The notes: generated by a model not told the origin, from the letters alone. A stretch of 64,000 nt of DNA from Myxococcota bacterium (GCA_023150895.1 JAKLJY010000019.1:23375-87374); one strand, 5' to 3'; shown: positions 28,308 through 40,417, counted from the stretch's first letter. Program-made: numbers and translations.

Positions 28308-28786
28308 ACCCCTTCTACCGCGTGGACAATCGCCTGGTGCACGGTCAGATCATCGCGACCTGGATGCCGCACCTGCGCCTGCAGCGCATCCTGATCGCGT
28401 CCGACGCCGTGCCCAACAACCCGCTGCAGATGACCATGTTCCGCATGGCGATCCCCCAGCAACTGCAGTTCGAGGCCCTGCCCATCAAGAACGCGGCGCG
28501 GGCCCTTGCCGCGCGCACCTACGGCAACGAGCGCGTCCTCGTCCTCTTCGAGTCCGTCACCGACGCCGTTCGCCTCTTCAACGGGGGCAACCCCTTCGCG
28601 TTTCTCAACATCGGCAACGTGCATCACGCCGCCGACCGGCGCCGCTTCACCAACGCCGTCTACCTGAGCGACGCGGATCTCGAACAGCTCAAGGGGCTGA
28701 TGGACCGCGGCACGCGCGTCGAAATCCGGAGCCTGCCCACCGAGACGCCCATCGACCTTCGATTGGCGTTGAGCGAGGTGCGCTGA
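28304..28786 (+). CDS. Mannose-family PTS EIIB component
   Basis: Takes phosphate from EIIA and passes it to the sugar in the EIIC/EIID channel. 160 residues. The active-site motif R-V-D-N-R-L-V-H-G-Q-I gives His13. The rest (L-I-A-S-D-A-V-P-N-N-P-L-Q, N-I-G-N-V-H) matches the family. TTG start overlapping the EIIA stop (TTGA). Confidence 0.93.
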   Translation: MNPFYRVDNRLVHGQIIATWMPHLRLQRILIASDAVPNNPLQMTMFRMAIPQQLQFEALPIKNAARALAARTYGNERVLVLFESVTDAVRLFNGGNPFAFLNIGNVHHAADRRRFTNAVYLSDADLEQLKGLMDRGTRVEIRSLPTETPIDLRLALSEVR

Positions 28787-29509
28787 GTGGCAACGACCTC
28801 CCTCGAGCTCTTGCGCGACGGCGCGCTGCTGACCCTCGTCGGCGGCGCCCTGGCGCTCGACCGCCGGGGGGCGTTCCAGGTGATGGTCTCGCAACCCCTG
28901 GTCCTCGTGCCCGTCCTCGGCCTGCTGATGGGGCAGCTCGAGACGGGCCTCTGGCTCGGTGCCACCGTCCAGCTCCTGTGGATGGCCTCCCTGATCGTGG
29001 GGGCGAGCGTCCCACCGAACGAGACGCTGGCCGCCGCGGTCATCGGCGCCGCGGTATTGCTCTACGGCCGGCACTTCGGGGTGGTCGACGAGACCGTCAA
29101 CGCGCTCGCCGTGCTCGCGGGTGCGCCCGTCGCCTGGATCGGGCGATGGCTCGACATCCGGCTCGAGCGCGAGAACCTGAACCTCTGCATGAGGGCCGAC
29201 GAGGCCGCGCGCGCCGGGACGCCGTTCGTTCTCGCCCGTCTCCCCGCGCTCGGCCTGCTGCGGACGTTTCTCGCGGAGAGCGCGCTCATCGCGGTGGGGA
29301 CGGCCGTGACGATGATCGCCCTGGTGGTCGCCCGCCCCCTTCTCGGCGCGCCCGAGGTCAAGGCATTCGAGGTCGTCGGGTTCTATATCCTGCCGGCGCT
29401 CGGGCTGGCCGTGGCGATGACCACCGTCCGGCGGCGCCGCGCGTTGCTCCTGTCGGCGGGCTCGTTTCTGCTGGTGCTCTTCGGCATCCGCTTTCTGGAG
29501 GGGCCATGA
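28787..29509 (+). CDS. Mannose-family PTS EIIC membrane component
   Basis: Integral membrane half of the sugar translocator. 240 residues from GTG directly after the EIIB stop. About six to seven hydrophobic spans, with the early R-R-G-A-F-Q-V-M-V-S-Q-P-L and the W-L-G-A-T-V-Q-L-L-W segment that are usual in this family. EIID overlaps its stop (ATGA). Substrate cannot be read from sequence; no sugar-metabolism gene lies nearby. Confidence 0.88.
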   Translation: MATTSLELLRDGALLTLVGGALALDRRGAFQVMVSQPLVLVPVLGLLMGQLETGLWLGATVQLLWMASLIVGASVPPNETLAAAVIGAAVLLYGRHFGVVDETVNALAVLAGAPVAWIGRWLDIRLERENLNLCMRADEAARAGTPFVLARLPALGLLRTFLAESALIAVGTAVTMIALVVARPLLGAPEVKAFEVVGFYILPALGLAVAMTTVRRRRALLLSAGSFLLVLFGIRFLEGP

Positions 29510-30333
29510 GCGCAAACGGCGCCGTGCTCACCCCCGCTTCGCCCGCGGCGCTCGAGCCCCGCGTCGGGCGCATCACGCTGCTGCGCGTGCTCTGGCGCAG
29601 CTTCTTCTTCCAGTCGGCGTGCAACTACGAGCGCATGCAGAACGTCGGGTTCGCGTTCTGCATCCTCCCGGCGCTGACCCGCCTGTACCAGGGCGAAGAC
29701 CTCAAGCGGGCCATGGCGCGCCACCTCGAGTTCTTCAACAGTCACCCCTACATGACCGACGCGTTGCTCGGCGCCACCGTACGCATGGAGGAAGACCTGG
29801 CGGCCGGCCGGACGACCGAGGACCGCATCCTGAGCTTCAAGGCCACGATGATGGGTCCGATGGCCGCCATCGGGGACTCCTTCTTCTGGGCGAGCCTGAA
29901 GCCCTTCGCCGCCGCGCTGGCCGTGGCCGGCGTCTTTTCGGACGTGCCCTGGGCGCCGCTGGTCTTTCTGGCGCTCTACAACATGTTCCATCTGATCCTG
30001 CGGGTGTACGGCCTCTTCGCCGGCTACCGCATGGGCGAGCGGGTCTTCGAGAAGCTCTACCAGATCGACCTGGTCCAGTTTTCCGACCGCAGCCACTACT
30101 TCGCGGGGGTCTGCATCGGCGTCAGCGGCGGGCTCCTCGTCGATCGCGCGACCCGCTCGGAGGCCGCGCTCGGGCAGAATCTGGAGGCGGTGCTGCTCAT
30201 CGCCCTCGTGCTGATCATGTTCCAGTTGCTCAAGCGCAAGATCACCATGATCTGGCTGTTGTATGGCTTCACGTTGCTTTGTCTGGTGATGATCCTGGGG
30301 TTGAACTCGTTCTTCCCCCTGATCGAGCGCTAG
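29506..30333 (+). CDS. Mannose-family PTS EIID membrane component
   Basis: Second membrane subunit, unique to mannose-type PTS. 275 residues. The N-terminal half is amphipathic, with N-Y-E-R-M-Q-N-V-G-F, then H-L-E-F-F-N-S-H-P-Y near 80 and L-M-G-P-M-A-A-I-G-D-S-F-F-W, all family marks. Two or three hydrophobic spans follow at the C-terminus. Start overlaps the EIIC stop. Confidence 0.92.
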   Translation: MSANGAVLTPASPAALEPRVGRITLLRVLWRSFFFQSACNYERMQNVGFAFCILPALTRLYQGEDLKRAMARHLEFFNSHPYMTDALLGATVRMEEDLAAGRTTEDRILSFKATMMGPMAAIGDSFFWASLKPFAAALAVAGVFSDVPWAPLVFLALYNMFHLILRVYGLFAGYRMGERVFEKLYQIDLVQFSDRSHYFAGVCIGVSGGLLVDRATRSEAALGQNLEAVLLIALVLIMFQLLKRKITMIWLLYGFTLLCLVMILGLNSFFPLIER

Positions 30334-30372
30334 GTGGCCCGGCTTTGCGGCTTCAACGAGAGGAAGGTCTTC

Positions 30373-30645
30373 GTGGCAGGCATTAGCAAGGACTTCGTCA
30401 TCGCCAACAAGCTCGGGCTGCACGCGCGGGCCTCGGCGACGCTCGTCAAAGTGGCCACGCAGTTCAAGAGCGAGATCTCGCTGGCCAAGGGGGATCAGGC
30501 GGTCAACGCCAAGTCGATCCTGGGGCTCATGACGCTGGCCGCCGCCAAAGGGACGACCATTCGCATCACCTGCGCGGGGGCCGACGAAGACGCCGCCCTC
30601 GCCGCGGTGGGTGCCTGCATCGAAGGCCGATTCGGCGAGGAGTGA
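30373..30645 (+). CDS. ptsH: Phosphocarrier protein HPr
   Basis: Relays phosphate from Enzyme I to EIIA proteins. 90 residues from GTG 30373, preceded by AGGAAGG; the in-frame GTG at 30334 directly after the EIID stop would add 13 residues atypical for HPr. The catalytic histidine is His17 in G-L-H-A-R-A, and the regulatory serine is Ser48 in A-K-S-I-L-G-L-M, the target of HprK. Both are two residues later than in the reference proteins, as expected for the slightly longer start. Confidence 0.93.
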   Translation: MAGISKDFVIANKLGLHARASATLVKVATQFKSEISLAKGDQAVNAKSILGLMTLAAAKGTTIRITCAGADEDAALAAVGACIEGRFGEE

Positions 30646-30648
30646 GCG

Positions 30649-32460
30649 TTGGCGGAGGTCGAGAACGGCGGTCGCGCCCCGCGCAGCTCGGGGCTGAAGG
30701 GCATCGGGGTCTCCCCGGGGTACGCCATCGGGCGCGCTCATCTGCTCGACCGCCGGCGCATGAAGGTGCCCAAGTACCACGTGGGCGCCACCGAAATCCC
30801 CAAGGAGATCGAGCGCTTCGAGGCGTCGCTCGCCGAGTCCGAGTCCCAGCTCCAGGAGATCAAGGACAAGCTCCAGAACGCCGGGGAGGAGCACTTCTTC
30901 ATCCTCGACGCCCACCAGCTCATGATCCGGGACGAGATGCTCGTCGACGGCGTCAAGAACATGATCCGCGAGCAGAACATCAACGCGGAGTGGGCGCTCA
31001 AGAAGAACATCAAGTCCATCCGGCAGCTGTTCGAGAACATCGACGACGAGTACTTCCGCGAGCGCCGGGCCGACGTGGACTTCGTCGGCGACCGCATCCT
31101 GCGCAACCTCATGGGGAGCGCGCACCCGAACCTGAGCCAGGTGCACGGCGACAGCATCATCGTCGCGCACGACCTCTCGCCGGCGGACACGGCGTTCCTC
31201 CTGCGCACGCCCGTCCTCGGCTTCTGCACGGACGTCGGGGGCAAGACGAGCCACACGGCCATCATGGCGCGCTCGCTCGAGCTCCCGGCGGTGGTGGGCA
31301 CCGATCACGTCACCGAGGTCGTCGGCGACGGCGACATGCTCATCATCGACGGCGCCAACGGACGCGTCATCGTCGACCCGACGCCTGAGGAGCTGCGGCA
31401 CTATCAACGCCTGCAGCTCGCCTACTCGGCGCGCCGGGCGCAGCTCGCCGTGCGCAAGAACGAGCCGGCGCTGACACAGGACGGCGTCCGATTCCGCATC
31501 GCCGGCAACATCGAGCTGCATGAGGAGTGCGGCCTGGTGCTCGAATCCGGGGCCGAGAGCGTCGGCCTGTACCGCACCGAGTACCTCTACATGAACCGGG
31601 ACACCCTGCCCGGCGAGGACGAGCAGTACGAACACTACCGGCACGTCGTGGCGCTGTGCGGGGCCGAGGGGGCCACCATCCGCACCCTCGACCTCGGCGG
31701 TGACAAGTTCATCACGCCCCTGAAGCTCGGGCGCGAACTCAACCCGGTGATGGGGCTGCGGGCGATCCGGTTCTGCCTGCGTGAGCCCGGCATCTTCAAG
31801 GTCCAGCTCCGCGCGCTGCTGCGGGCGAGCGCCCACGGCAACCTGCGCATCATGGTGCCGCTCATCAGCGGCCTGTCCGAGGTCCGGGCCGTGAAGGTCC
31901 TGGTGGACGCGTGTCGCGCCGAGCTCGCCGCGGAGGGCCACGCGGTCGCCGAACGGGTGCCGTTGGGCATCATGGTCGAGCTCCCTTCGGCCGCGGTCAT
32001 CGCGGATCTGCTCGCCCGCGAGGTCGACTTCTTTGCCATCGGCACCAACGATCTCATCCAGTACACGTTGGCCATCGACCGGGCGAACGAGCACGTCACC
32101 TACCTGTACCGGCCCCTGCACCCCGCCCTGCTGCGCATGCTCAAGTTCATCGTGGACTCGGCGCGCCAGGCGGGCATCCGCGTCAGCATGTGCGGCGAGA
32201 TGGCGGGCGACGCCTTCTACACGGCGGTGCTCGTGGGCCTCGGGCTCGACGAGCTGTCGATGAACGCCGTGTCCATCCCGCTCATCAAGACGGTCGTGCG
32301 CGCGCTCGACACCGCGGAGTGCCGCCGGCTCGTGATGGACGTCCTGGCCATGGGGGACGCCCCGGAAATCGAAGTCCTGGTCGCCCGGCGCGTGAAAGAG
32401 ATGCTGCGCGGCCAGATCCCCATCGAAGTCTTCGATCCGGATCGGCAGCCACAGCCTTGA
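30649..32460 (+). CDS. ptsI: PTS Enzyme I (phosphoenolpyruvate-protein phosphotransferase)
   Basis: First enzyme of the PTS, moving phosphate from phosphoenolpyruvate to HPr. 603 residues from TTG, 3 bases after ptsH. N-terminal HPr-binding helical domain; phospho-His202 in G-G-K-T-S-H-T-A-I-M-A-R-S; PEP-binding C-terminal barrel with LYRTEYLYM, F-F-A-I-G-T-N-D-L-I-Q-Y-T and Cys515 in S-M-C-G-E-M-A. A 14-residue extension precedes the conserved G-I-G-V-S-P-G-Y-A-I. The stop codon overlaps the -35 of the next promoter. Confidence 0.97.
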   Translation: MAEVENGGRAPRSSGLKGIGVSPGYAIGRAHLLDRRRMKVPKYHVGATEIPKEIERFEASLAESESQLQEIKDKLQNAGEEHFFILDAHQLMIRDEMLVDGVKNMIREQNINAEWALKKNIKSIRQLFENIDDEYFRERRADVDFVGDRILRNLMGSAHPNLSQVHGDSIIVAHDLSPADTAFLLRTPVLGFCTDVGGKTSHTAIMARSLELPAVVGTDHVTEVVGDGDMLIIDGANGRVIVDPTPEELRHYQRLQLAYSARRAQLAVRKNEPALTQDGVRFRIAGNIELHEECGLVLESGAESVGLYRTEYLYMNRDTLPGEDEQYEHYRHVVALCGAEGATIRTLDLGGDKFITPLKLGRELNPVMGLRAIRFCLREPGIFKVQLRALLRASAHGNLRIMVPLISGLSEVRAVKVLVDACRAELAAEGHAVAERVPLGIMVELPSAAVIADLLAREVDFFAIGTNDLIQYTLAIDRANEHVTYLYRPLHPALLRMLKFIVDSARQAGIRVSMCGEMAGDAFYTAVLVGLGLDELSMNAVSIPLIKTVVRALDTAECRRLVMDVLAMGDAPEIEVLVARRVKEMLRGQIPIEVFDPDRQPQP

Positions 32461-32485
32461 CACGGCCCGAGGGGCTGCCTATGCT
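32457..32485 (+). promoter_or_regulatory. Strong promoter for the small zinc-ribbon gene
   Basis: TTGACA, 17-base spacer, TATGCT, overlapping the ptsI stop. Predicted start near 32492, about 33 bases before the ATG at 32525. One of the closest matches to consensus in the window. Confidence 0.75.
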
Positions 32486-32524
32486 TGCGCCCCGCTTTGT
32501 TCTGAACCTATCCGGAGATGCATC

Positions 32525-32701
32525 ATGGGTGCTCGTCCCGCCAAGTTGGCCATCCGCTCCGACCGCGATGCCGGCAAGTCGAAGGCTTGCCCCAGCTGCG
32601 GCAATCCGAAAATGCAGGTCGTGAAGTTCGTGCGCCAGAGCAAGCCCTCGGGCCTGTTCTGGCTCTGCGACAAGTGCAACTTCGAGGTCAGCACGCACTG
32701 A
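32525..32701 (+). CDS. 58-residue zinc-ribbon protein, independently transcribed
   Basis: Starts MGARPAKLAIRSDRDAG; GGAG lies 7 bases before the ATG. Four cysteines in two knuckles, C-P-S-C-G (22, 25) and C-D-K-C (48, 51), 22 residues apart, form a zinc ribbon. Basic first half. It is flanked by a near-consensus promoter and a strong terminator, so it is a monocistronic, probably abundant small protein. It resembles small ribosome- or RNA-associated zinc proteins in size and charge but does not match L33 or other ribosomal proteins by eye. Function unknown. Confidence 0.8.
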   Translation: MGARPAKLAIRSDRDAGKSKACPSCGNPKMQVVKFVRQSKPSGLFWLCDKCNFEVSTH

Positions 32702-32725
32702 AGCCTCGGCGCTGACCGCCCGAAG

Positions 32726-32748
32726 AACCCGCCTCCGGCGGGTTTTTT
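32726..32748 (+). terminator. Intrinsic terminator of the small zinc-ribbon gene
   Basis: 6-bp G+C stem CCCGCC/GGCGGG with a TCC loop followed by six T residues, 27 bases past the stop. Confidence 0.9.
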
Positions 32749-32784
32749 CGTTTCTGGGGTCCCGTACGCGGGGTCGGGAGTCGC

Positions 32785-34106
<1,322 letters not shown>

Positions 34107-34110
<4 letters not shown>

Positions 34111-34817
34111 GGAGTGAAGCCGGTGGTCTTGTCCTCGAGGACGCGGACGCCGGCCGGGGGGGCGAAGTCGAACCCCTTGTCCGGCAGGCCCTTGTTCGTC
34201 TCGAAGGTCTTGGGGTCGAACTCGACCCGATTGGTATTGCCGACCGGGTCGACGACGGTGCTCGCGACGACCGCGAACGTCGTGCGGTCGATTTCGAGCT
34301 GCAGGCTCTGGTAGTCCCCCGCCGACTTCTTGGGGACGAGCTCGAGCAGGTAGACCTGCGGCGACGGCGGGGTCAGGAGCTTGGGCACGAACTCGTCGGC
34401 GAGGCGCCCCTGCCCGCTCATGAACGTCAGCGCGACGGGGAGCTGGCTCGAGCGCAGCGAGCGGCGGAACGCCTGACTCTCCTGCGGCTCGTAGACCCAG
34501 AGCATCTGGCCGTCGGAGACGAAGAGCTTGGGGACCGGCGCGGTATAGTCCCAGCGCATCTTGCCCGGCTTCTTGAAGAAGACCCGCCCGCTGGAGACCT
34601 GGGTGCGCCCGTAGGCCTTGAACAGGTAGGTCTGCTTGAACGACGCCTTGAAGTCGGCGGTGGTCTGGTAGAAGCGCTGGACGCCCTCCATGACCTCGGC
34701 CGCGTCGACGAGGATCGGCCCGACGGCGCCCATCGGCGGGCCGGCCGCGGGCTTGCCCGGCCCGGCGGGGGCGAGGAGTCCTAGGGGCAACAGGAGAAGG
34801 GCGAAGAGGCTGTTCAT
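34107..34817 (-). CDS. lolA: Outer-membrane lipoprotein carrier LolA-like
   Basis: Periplasmic chaperone for lipoproteins, needed in a cell with as many lipoproteins as this one. 236 residues from ATG 34817; signal peptide (hydrophobic 4-16). Core pattern: VMEGVQRFYQTTADFKASFK, then F-F-K-K-P-G-K-M-R-W-D-Y and W-V-Y-E-P near 115, and a C-terminal beta region. The candidate promoter leaves only about 4 bases of leader and no SD is visible. An in-frame ATG at 34856 would require a start upstream of the promoter -10 and is rejected. Coupled to rimO. Confidence 0.85.
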
Positions 34818-34827
34818 GTGGCCGGCC

Positions 34828-34856
34828 TTGGTAGTGGGGTGCTCTGCGGCTGTCAA
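34828..34856 (-). promoter_or_regulatory. Candidate promoter for lolA-rimO
   Basis: TTGACA (34856-34851), 17 bases, TACCAA (34833-34828) on the minus strand. The start would be about 4 bases before the lolA ATG. The -10 is weak. Confidence 0.4.
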
Positions 34857-34947
34857 TCACTGTCCACCCGGGAGACGTTCCCCGAACCCGCGCGATTCAG
34901 GCGTGACCGAGTTGACGCACCCCTCGACTCGGGCGAGTCTGACACCC

Positions 34948-36393
34948 ATGTCTCAGCCCCCGCGCATCTCCAACGGCCGCATCGAGAATCTGCCCAGCGA
35001 GCTCGAGTCCGGTGAGGACGACCGGCACCATACCGTCGAGGTCAACGTCGGCTCGGCGACGGAGCTCATCCACCTCGCGAAGTGCAAGCTCGTCGTGGTC
35101 GACGGACCCGACCGCGCCCGCGAACTGGTGGTCGACAAGCCCATCGTGCGCATCGGGACCAACGAGAAGAACGACCTCGTCCTGACCGACAACACGGTCA
35201 GCCGGTTTCACTGCGAGATCCGGCACATCCGGGACGAGTACCTGCTCGTCGACCGCGATTCGACGAATGGCACCTACGTCGGCGAGCTGCGGTTGCGTGA
35301 GGCGTTCCTGTACCCGAACTGCGAGATGCTCATCGGCAACTCGCTCGTCCGGTTCATGCCGCTCGTCGAGGAGATTCCCGTCTATCCGATCGCGCGCAAC
35401 GCCTACAGCGGCCTGATCGGGGCACACGCGCGGATGCGGGAGATCTACGGGGTCATCGAAAAGGTCGCCATGTCGGAGCTCTCGGTGGTGATCGAGGGCG
35501 AGACGGGCACCGGCAAGGAGCTCGTCTCCCGGGCCATCCATGAACGCTCGAAGCGCAAAGCCGGCCCCCTCGTGATCTTCGACTGCTCGGCCTTCCCGGA
35601 CAATCTGCTCGAGAGCGAGCTCTTCGGACACGAAAAGGGCGCGTTCAGCGGCGCCATCCGGACCCATCGGGGCGTCTTCGAGCGCGCCGAGGGCGGCACG
35701 GTCTTCCTCGACGAGCTCGGCGAGCTGCCCCTCAACCTTCAGCCCAAGTTCCTGCGCGCGCTCGAGAGCGGCGAAATCCGCCGGGTCGGCGGGGAGCGAC
35801 CCATCAAAACGGACGTGCGGGTCGTCGCCGCGACCAACCGCAACGTCGCGTCGCTCGTGGAAGAGGGCAAGTTCCGCCAGGACCTCTACTACCGGCTCGC
35901 CAAGGTCCGCCTGCAGCTCCCGCCGCTTCGCGACCGGCTCGATGATCTGCCGCTGCTCATCGAGCACTTCATGAACGACCTGCGAAAACGCGGCGAGCTC
36001 CGGGCCCGCGGGTTCGCGCCCTCCGCGCTCGAGGCGATGCGGGCCTACGACTGGCCGGGCAACGTGCGCGAGTTGCGCAACGTCATCGAGCGCTCGGCGA
36101 CGTTTGCCGAGGGGGATCTCGTTCAGATTGCCGACCTGCCGGCGGATCTTCAGGCGCGGCTCGGCCATCACGAGCCGATGATCCCGGCCCTCGCCTCGGT
36201 CGACCCGTCGGAGAACCTCAAGGACGCCAAGGAGCGCATGGTCGCGCTCTTCGAGAAGGAGTACCTCATCAAGCTCCTCGAACGGCACAACCAGAACATC
36301 AGCCGGGTGGCGCGCGACGCGGGGATCGACCGTCGGCACGTCTACCGCCTCATGAAGAAGTACGGCATGGCCCTGCCCGAGCGCGAGGAGTGA
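34948..36393 (+). CDS. FHA-domain sigma-54-dependent transcriptional activator
   Basis: Enhancer-binding ATPase that remodels sigma-54 polymerase; its input is a phosphothreonine-binding FHA domain instead of a receiver. 481 residues. FHA at about 50-140 (R-I-G, then N-T-V-S-R-F-H-C-E-I and D-S-T-N-G-T-Y-V-G). AAA+ domain with Walker A G-E-T-G-T-G-K-E from 184, loop G-A-F-S-G-A at 231-236 (Thr of the canonical GAFTGA replaced by Ser), Walker B V-F-L-D-E-L-G-E-L. C-terminal Fis-type HTH (NISRVARDAGIDRRHVYRLM). FHA inputs imply a Ser/Thr kinase partner, not in this window. No SD precedes the ATG; TTGACG at 34912 with a poor -10 would give a nearly leaderless message. Confidence 0.93.
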   Translation: MSQPPRISNGRIENLPSELESGEDDRHHTVEVNVGSATELIHLAKCKLVVVDGPDRARELVVDKPIVRIGTNEKNDLVLTDNTVSRFHCEIRHIRDEYLLVDRDSTNGTYVGELRLREAFLYPNCEMLIGNSLVRFMPLVEEIPVYPIARNAYSGLIGAHARMREIYGVIEKVAMSELSVVIEGETGTGKELVSRAIHERSKRKAGPLVIFDCSAFPDNLLESELFGHEKGAFSGAIRTHRGVFERAEGGTVFLDELGELPLNLQPKFLRALESGEIRRVGGERPIKTDVRVVAATNRNVASLVEEGKFRQDLYYRLAKVRLQLPPLRDRLDDLPLLIEHFMNDLRKRGELRARGFAPSALEAMRAYDWPGNVRELRNVIERSATFAEGDLVQIADLPADLQARLGHHEPMIPALASVDPSENLKDAKERMVALFEKEYLIKLLERHNQNISRVARDAGIDRRHVYRLMKKYGMALPEREE

Positions 36394-36397
36394 GGCC

Positions 36398-37600
36398 GTG
36401 TCGCCCGCGCTGATGGGTCCGGTGCTGGCCACGGTCGTCGGCCTCGTCCCCCTACCCCCGGGGACGGTCACGGTCGACGCCTTCTTCGACGACTGGCTCG
36501 ACATCCCCCTCGTCCCGCTCGACAAGACGGTGCGCGGCAGCCTGGCCGGCCCCGCCGATCTCGACGCCCGCGTGCAGATGGCCATGGTCGGCGACGACAT
36601 CGTGTTTGCGCTGCAGGTGCGCGACGATCTCTTTCAGCGCGGCACCGCGACCACGGGCGACGGGGTCGAGATTCTCTATCGCGGCCCGGGCGGCCGGAGG
36701 ACGGCGCGCATCCAGCTCGTCCTGAATCAGCTCGAGGGTCACCCGGCCCAGCTCCGGCTCGGCGGGCAGCCGGTGAAGGGCGCCCGCATTGCGAGCACGC
36801 TGCGCAAAGACGGCTGGGCGGTCGAAGCGGCCGTGCCCGTCTCGACGCTCCCGGGCTTTCGCGATGCCCCCGTCGGTCTCGCCATCACCGTCCGGGATTC
36901 GGACCACGACCCCACCGAGACGGAGGCCGTGCTCACGACCACCCCCCTCGCGGCCGACGGGCTCCCGGCGCTGGAGAACTTCCGCTTCGATGCGGCGCTC
37001 GGGGTCTACGGCCTGTACCAGAGCGAGCGCGGCGGCACGCTGACCGACCTGGCGAGCACCAAGGGCGACGTGGCGGGGGATGCCCTCCCGGAGGAGGTCG
37101 TCGTCAACGACGCCGACGTGGTCGTCGCCGGTCGCGGCCTCCCCGATGGGGCGACGTATTACTACTTCACCCACGGCTGGGGCGCTGGCACGACGGTGTC
37201 GCGGCTCGACCTGATGGAGCTCGACGGTCGGCCCGGGAAGGAGATCGTCCTCGAGCGCGTCGAGCACCCGTCCGGCGTAGACGTCACGATTCTCGAGATC
37301 TACGGCGTCTCCGGTGGCGTGCTGAAGCGCATGTTCGCGCAGAAGCTCGCCGAGGTCTTCCCGGACCGCGGGGCCGAGGTGCGCAGCCGCTTCAGGATCC
37401 TGCCCCGACCCGCCGGCGCCGCGGGCAAGAAGGCCCCCGCCCGGTTCGAGGTCACCCGCGCCGTCGTGCGCGGCCTTGACGAGTTCACCTACCCGCCCGA
37501 GCCCCCCGGCGCACGCAGTCATCAGCCCATCCCGCTGCCCTGGCAGGGCGAAGGCAGCCTGTTCTACAGCCTCTCCGACGACCACTGGAGCCGGCAGTAG
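36398..37600 (+). CDS. Exported protein with CBM9/DOMON-like N-domain
   Basis: 400 residues starting 4 bases after the activator gene, so likely co-transcribed. A short hydrophobic N-terminus (5-20) may be a signal peptide. Residues 22-190 have the pattern of the DOMON/CBM9-like beta sandwich found in sugar- or haem-binding exported proteins: VDAFFDDWLDIP, then V-F-A-L-Q-V-R-D-D-L-F, G-D-G-V-E-I-L-Y and G-W-A-V-E-A-A-V-P-V. The C-terminal 200 residues are not recognised. The coding sequence ends at the 156-bp repeats. Function unknown. Confidence 0.7.
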   Translation: MSPALMGPVLATVVGLVPLPPGTVTVDAFFDDWLDIPLVPLDKTVRGSLAGPADLDARVQMAMVGDDIVFALQVRDDLFQRGTATTGDGVEILYRGPGGRRTARIQLVLNQLEGHPAQLRLGGQPVKGARIASTLRKDGWAVEAAVPVSTLPGFRDAPVGLAITVRDSDHDPTETEAVLTTTPLAADGLPALENFRFDAALGVYGLYQSERGGTLTDLASTKGDVAGDALPEEVVVNDADVVVAGRGLPDGATYYYFTHGWGAGTTVSRLDLMELDGRPGKEIVLERVEHPSGVDVTILEIYGVSGGVLKRMFAQKLAEVFPDRGAEVRSRFRILPRPAGAAGKKAPARFEVTRAVVRGLDEFTYPPEPPGARSHQPIPLPWQGEGSLFYSLSDDHWSRQ

Positions 37601-37604
37601 TTTG

Positions 37605-37760
37605 CCATGCCCCTTCGGGGCACCCGGGTGGATGAAACCCGGGGCAGGAGCCCCGGCCGGGGCACGCCGTGTCGGCGGGACCCGCGAGCGAAGGGCGATT
37701 CACTCGCCCGCAGCGAGAGCAGTTCGGGCAGGAGCCCGAACTGCGTTTCTTAGTAGTTGC
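37605..37760 (+). repeat. 156-bp structured repeat, copy 1
   Basis: First unit of a head-to-tail pair between convergent genes. It folds into successive short hairpins: GCCCC-TTC-GGGGC; GGGGC-AGGA-GCCCC; the palindrome GCCCCGGCCGGGGC; GCCG-TGT-CGGC; GGGCGA-TTCAC-TCGCCC; and a 10-bp stem around a second AGGA loop. Its last hairpin is followed by a T-rich CGTTTCTT, so it could also terminate the upstream gene. 156 is a multiple of three, which creates spurious in-frame repeat peptides on both strands. Confidence 0.92.
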
Positions 37761-37916
37761 CCATGCCCCTTCGGGGCACCCGGGTGGATGAAACCCGGGG
37801 CAGGAGCCCCGGCCGGGGCACGCCGCATCGGCGGGACCCGCGAGCGAAGGGCGATTCACTCGCCCGCAGCGAGAGCAGTTCGGGCAGGAGCCCGAACTGC
37901 GTTTCTTGGTAGGCCG
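37761..37916 (+). repeat. 156-bp structured repeat, copy 2
   Basis: Identical to copy 1 except two bases inside one hairpin loop (GCCG-CAT-CGGC in place of TGT) and a few near the 3' edge, so the tandem duplication is recent. Hairpins of note: 37848-37864 (GGGCGA/TCGCCC) and 37875-37898 (CAGTTCGGGC/GCCCGAACTG around AGGA). A diverged inverted relative lies at 63875-64000. The last bases lie beside the convergent MopE-like gene stop at 37920. Confidence 0.92.
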
Positions 37917-37919
37917 GCA

Positions 37920-40394
<2,475 letters not shown>

Positions 40395-40417
40395 CGTCGT
40401 GTGTATACCGTTTTCCG

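Noticed and set aside
37485..37859. Small minus-strand protein with an in-frame 52-residue repeat across the 156-bp units.
   Set aside because: The repeat length is a multiple of three, so every frame repeats; sequence conservation follows the DNA hairpins, not the codons.
37605..37916. CRISPR array.
   Set aside because: Only two adjacent long units, no spacers and no cas genes.
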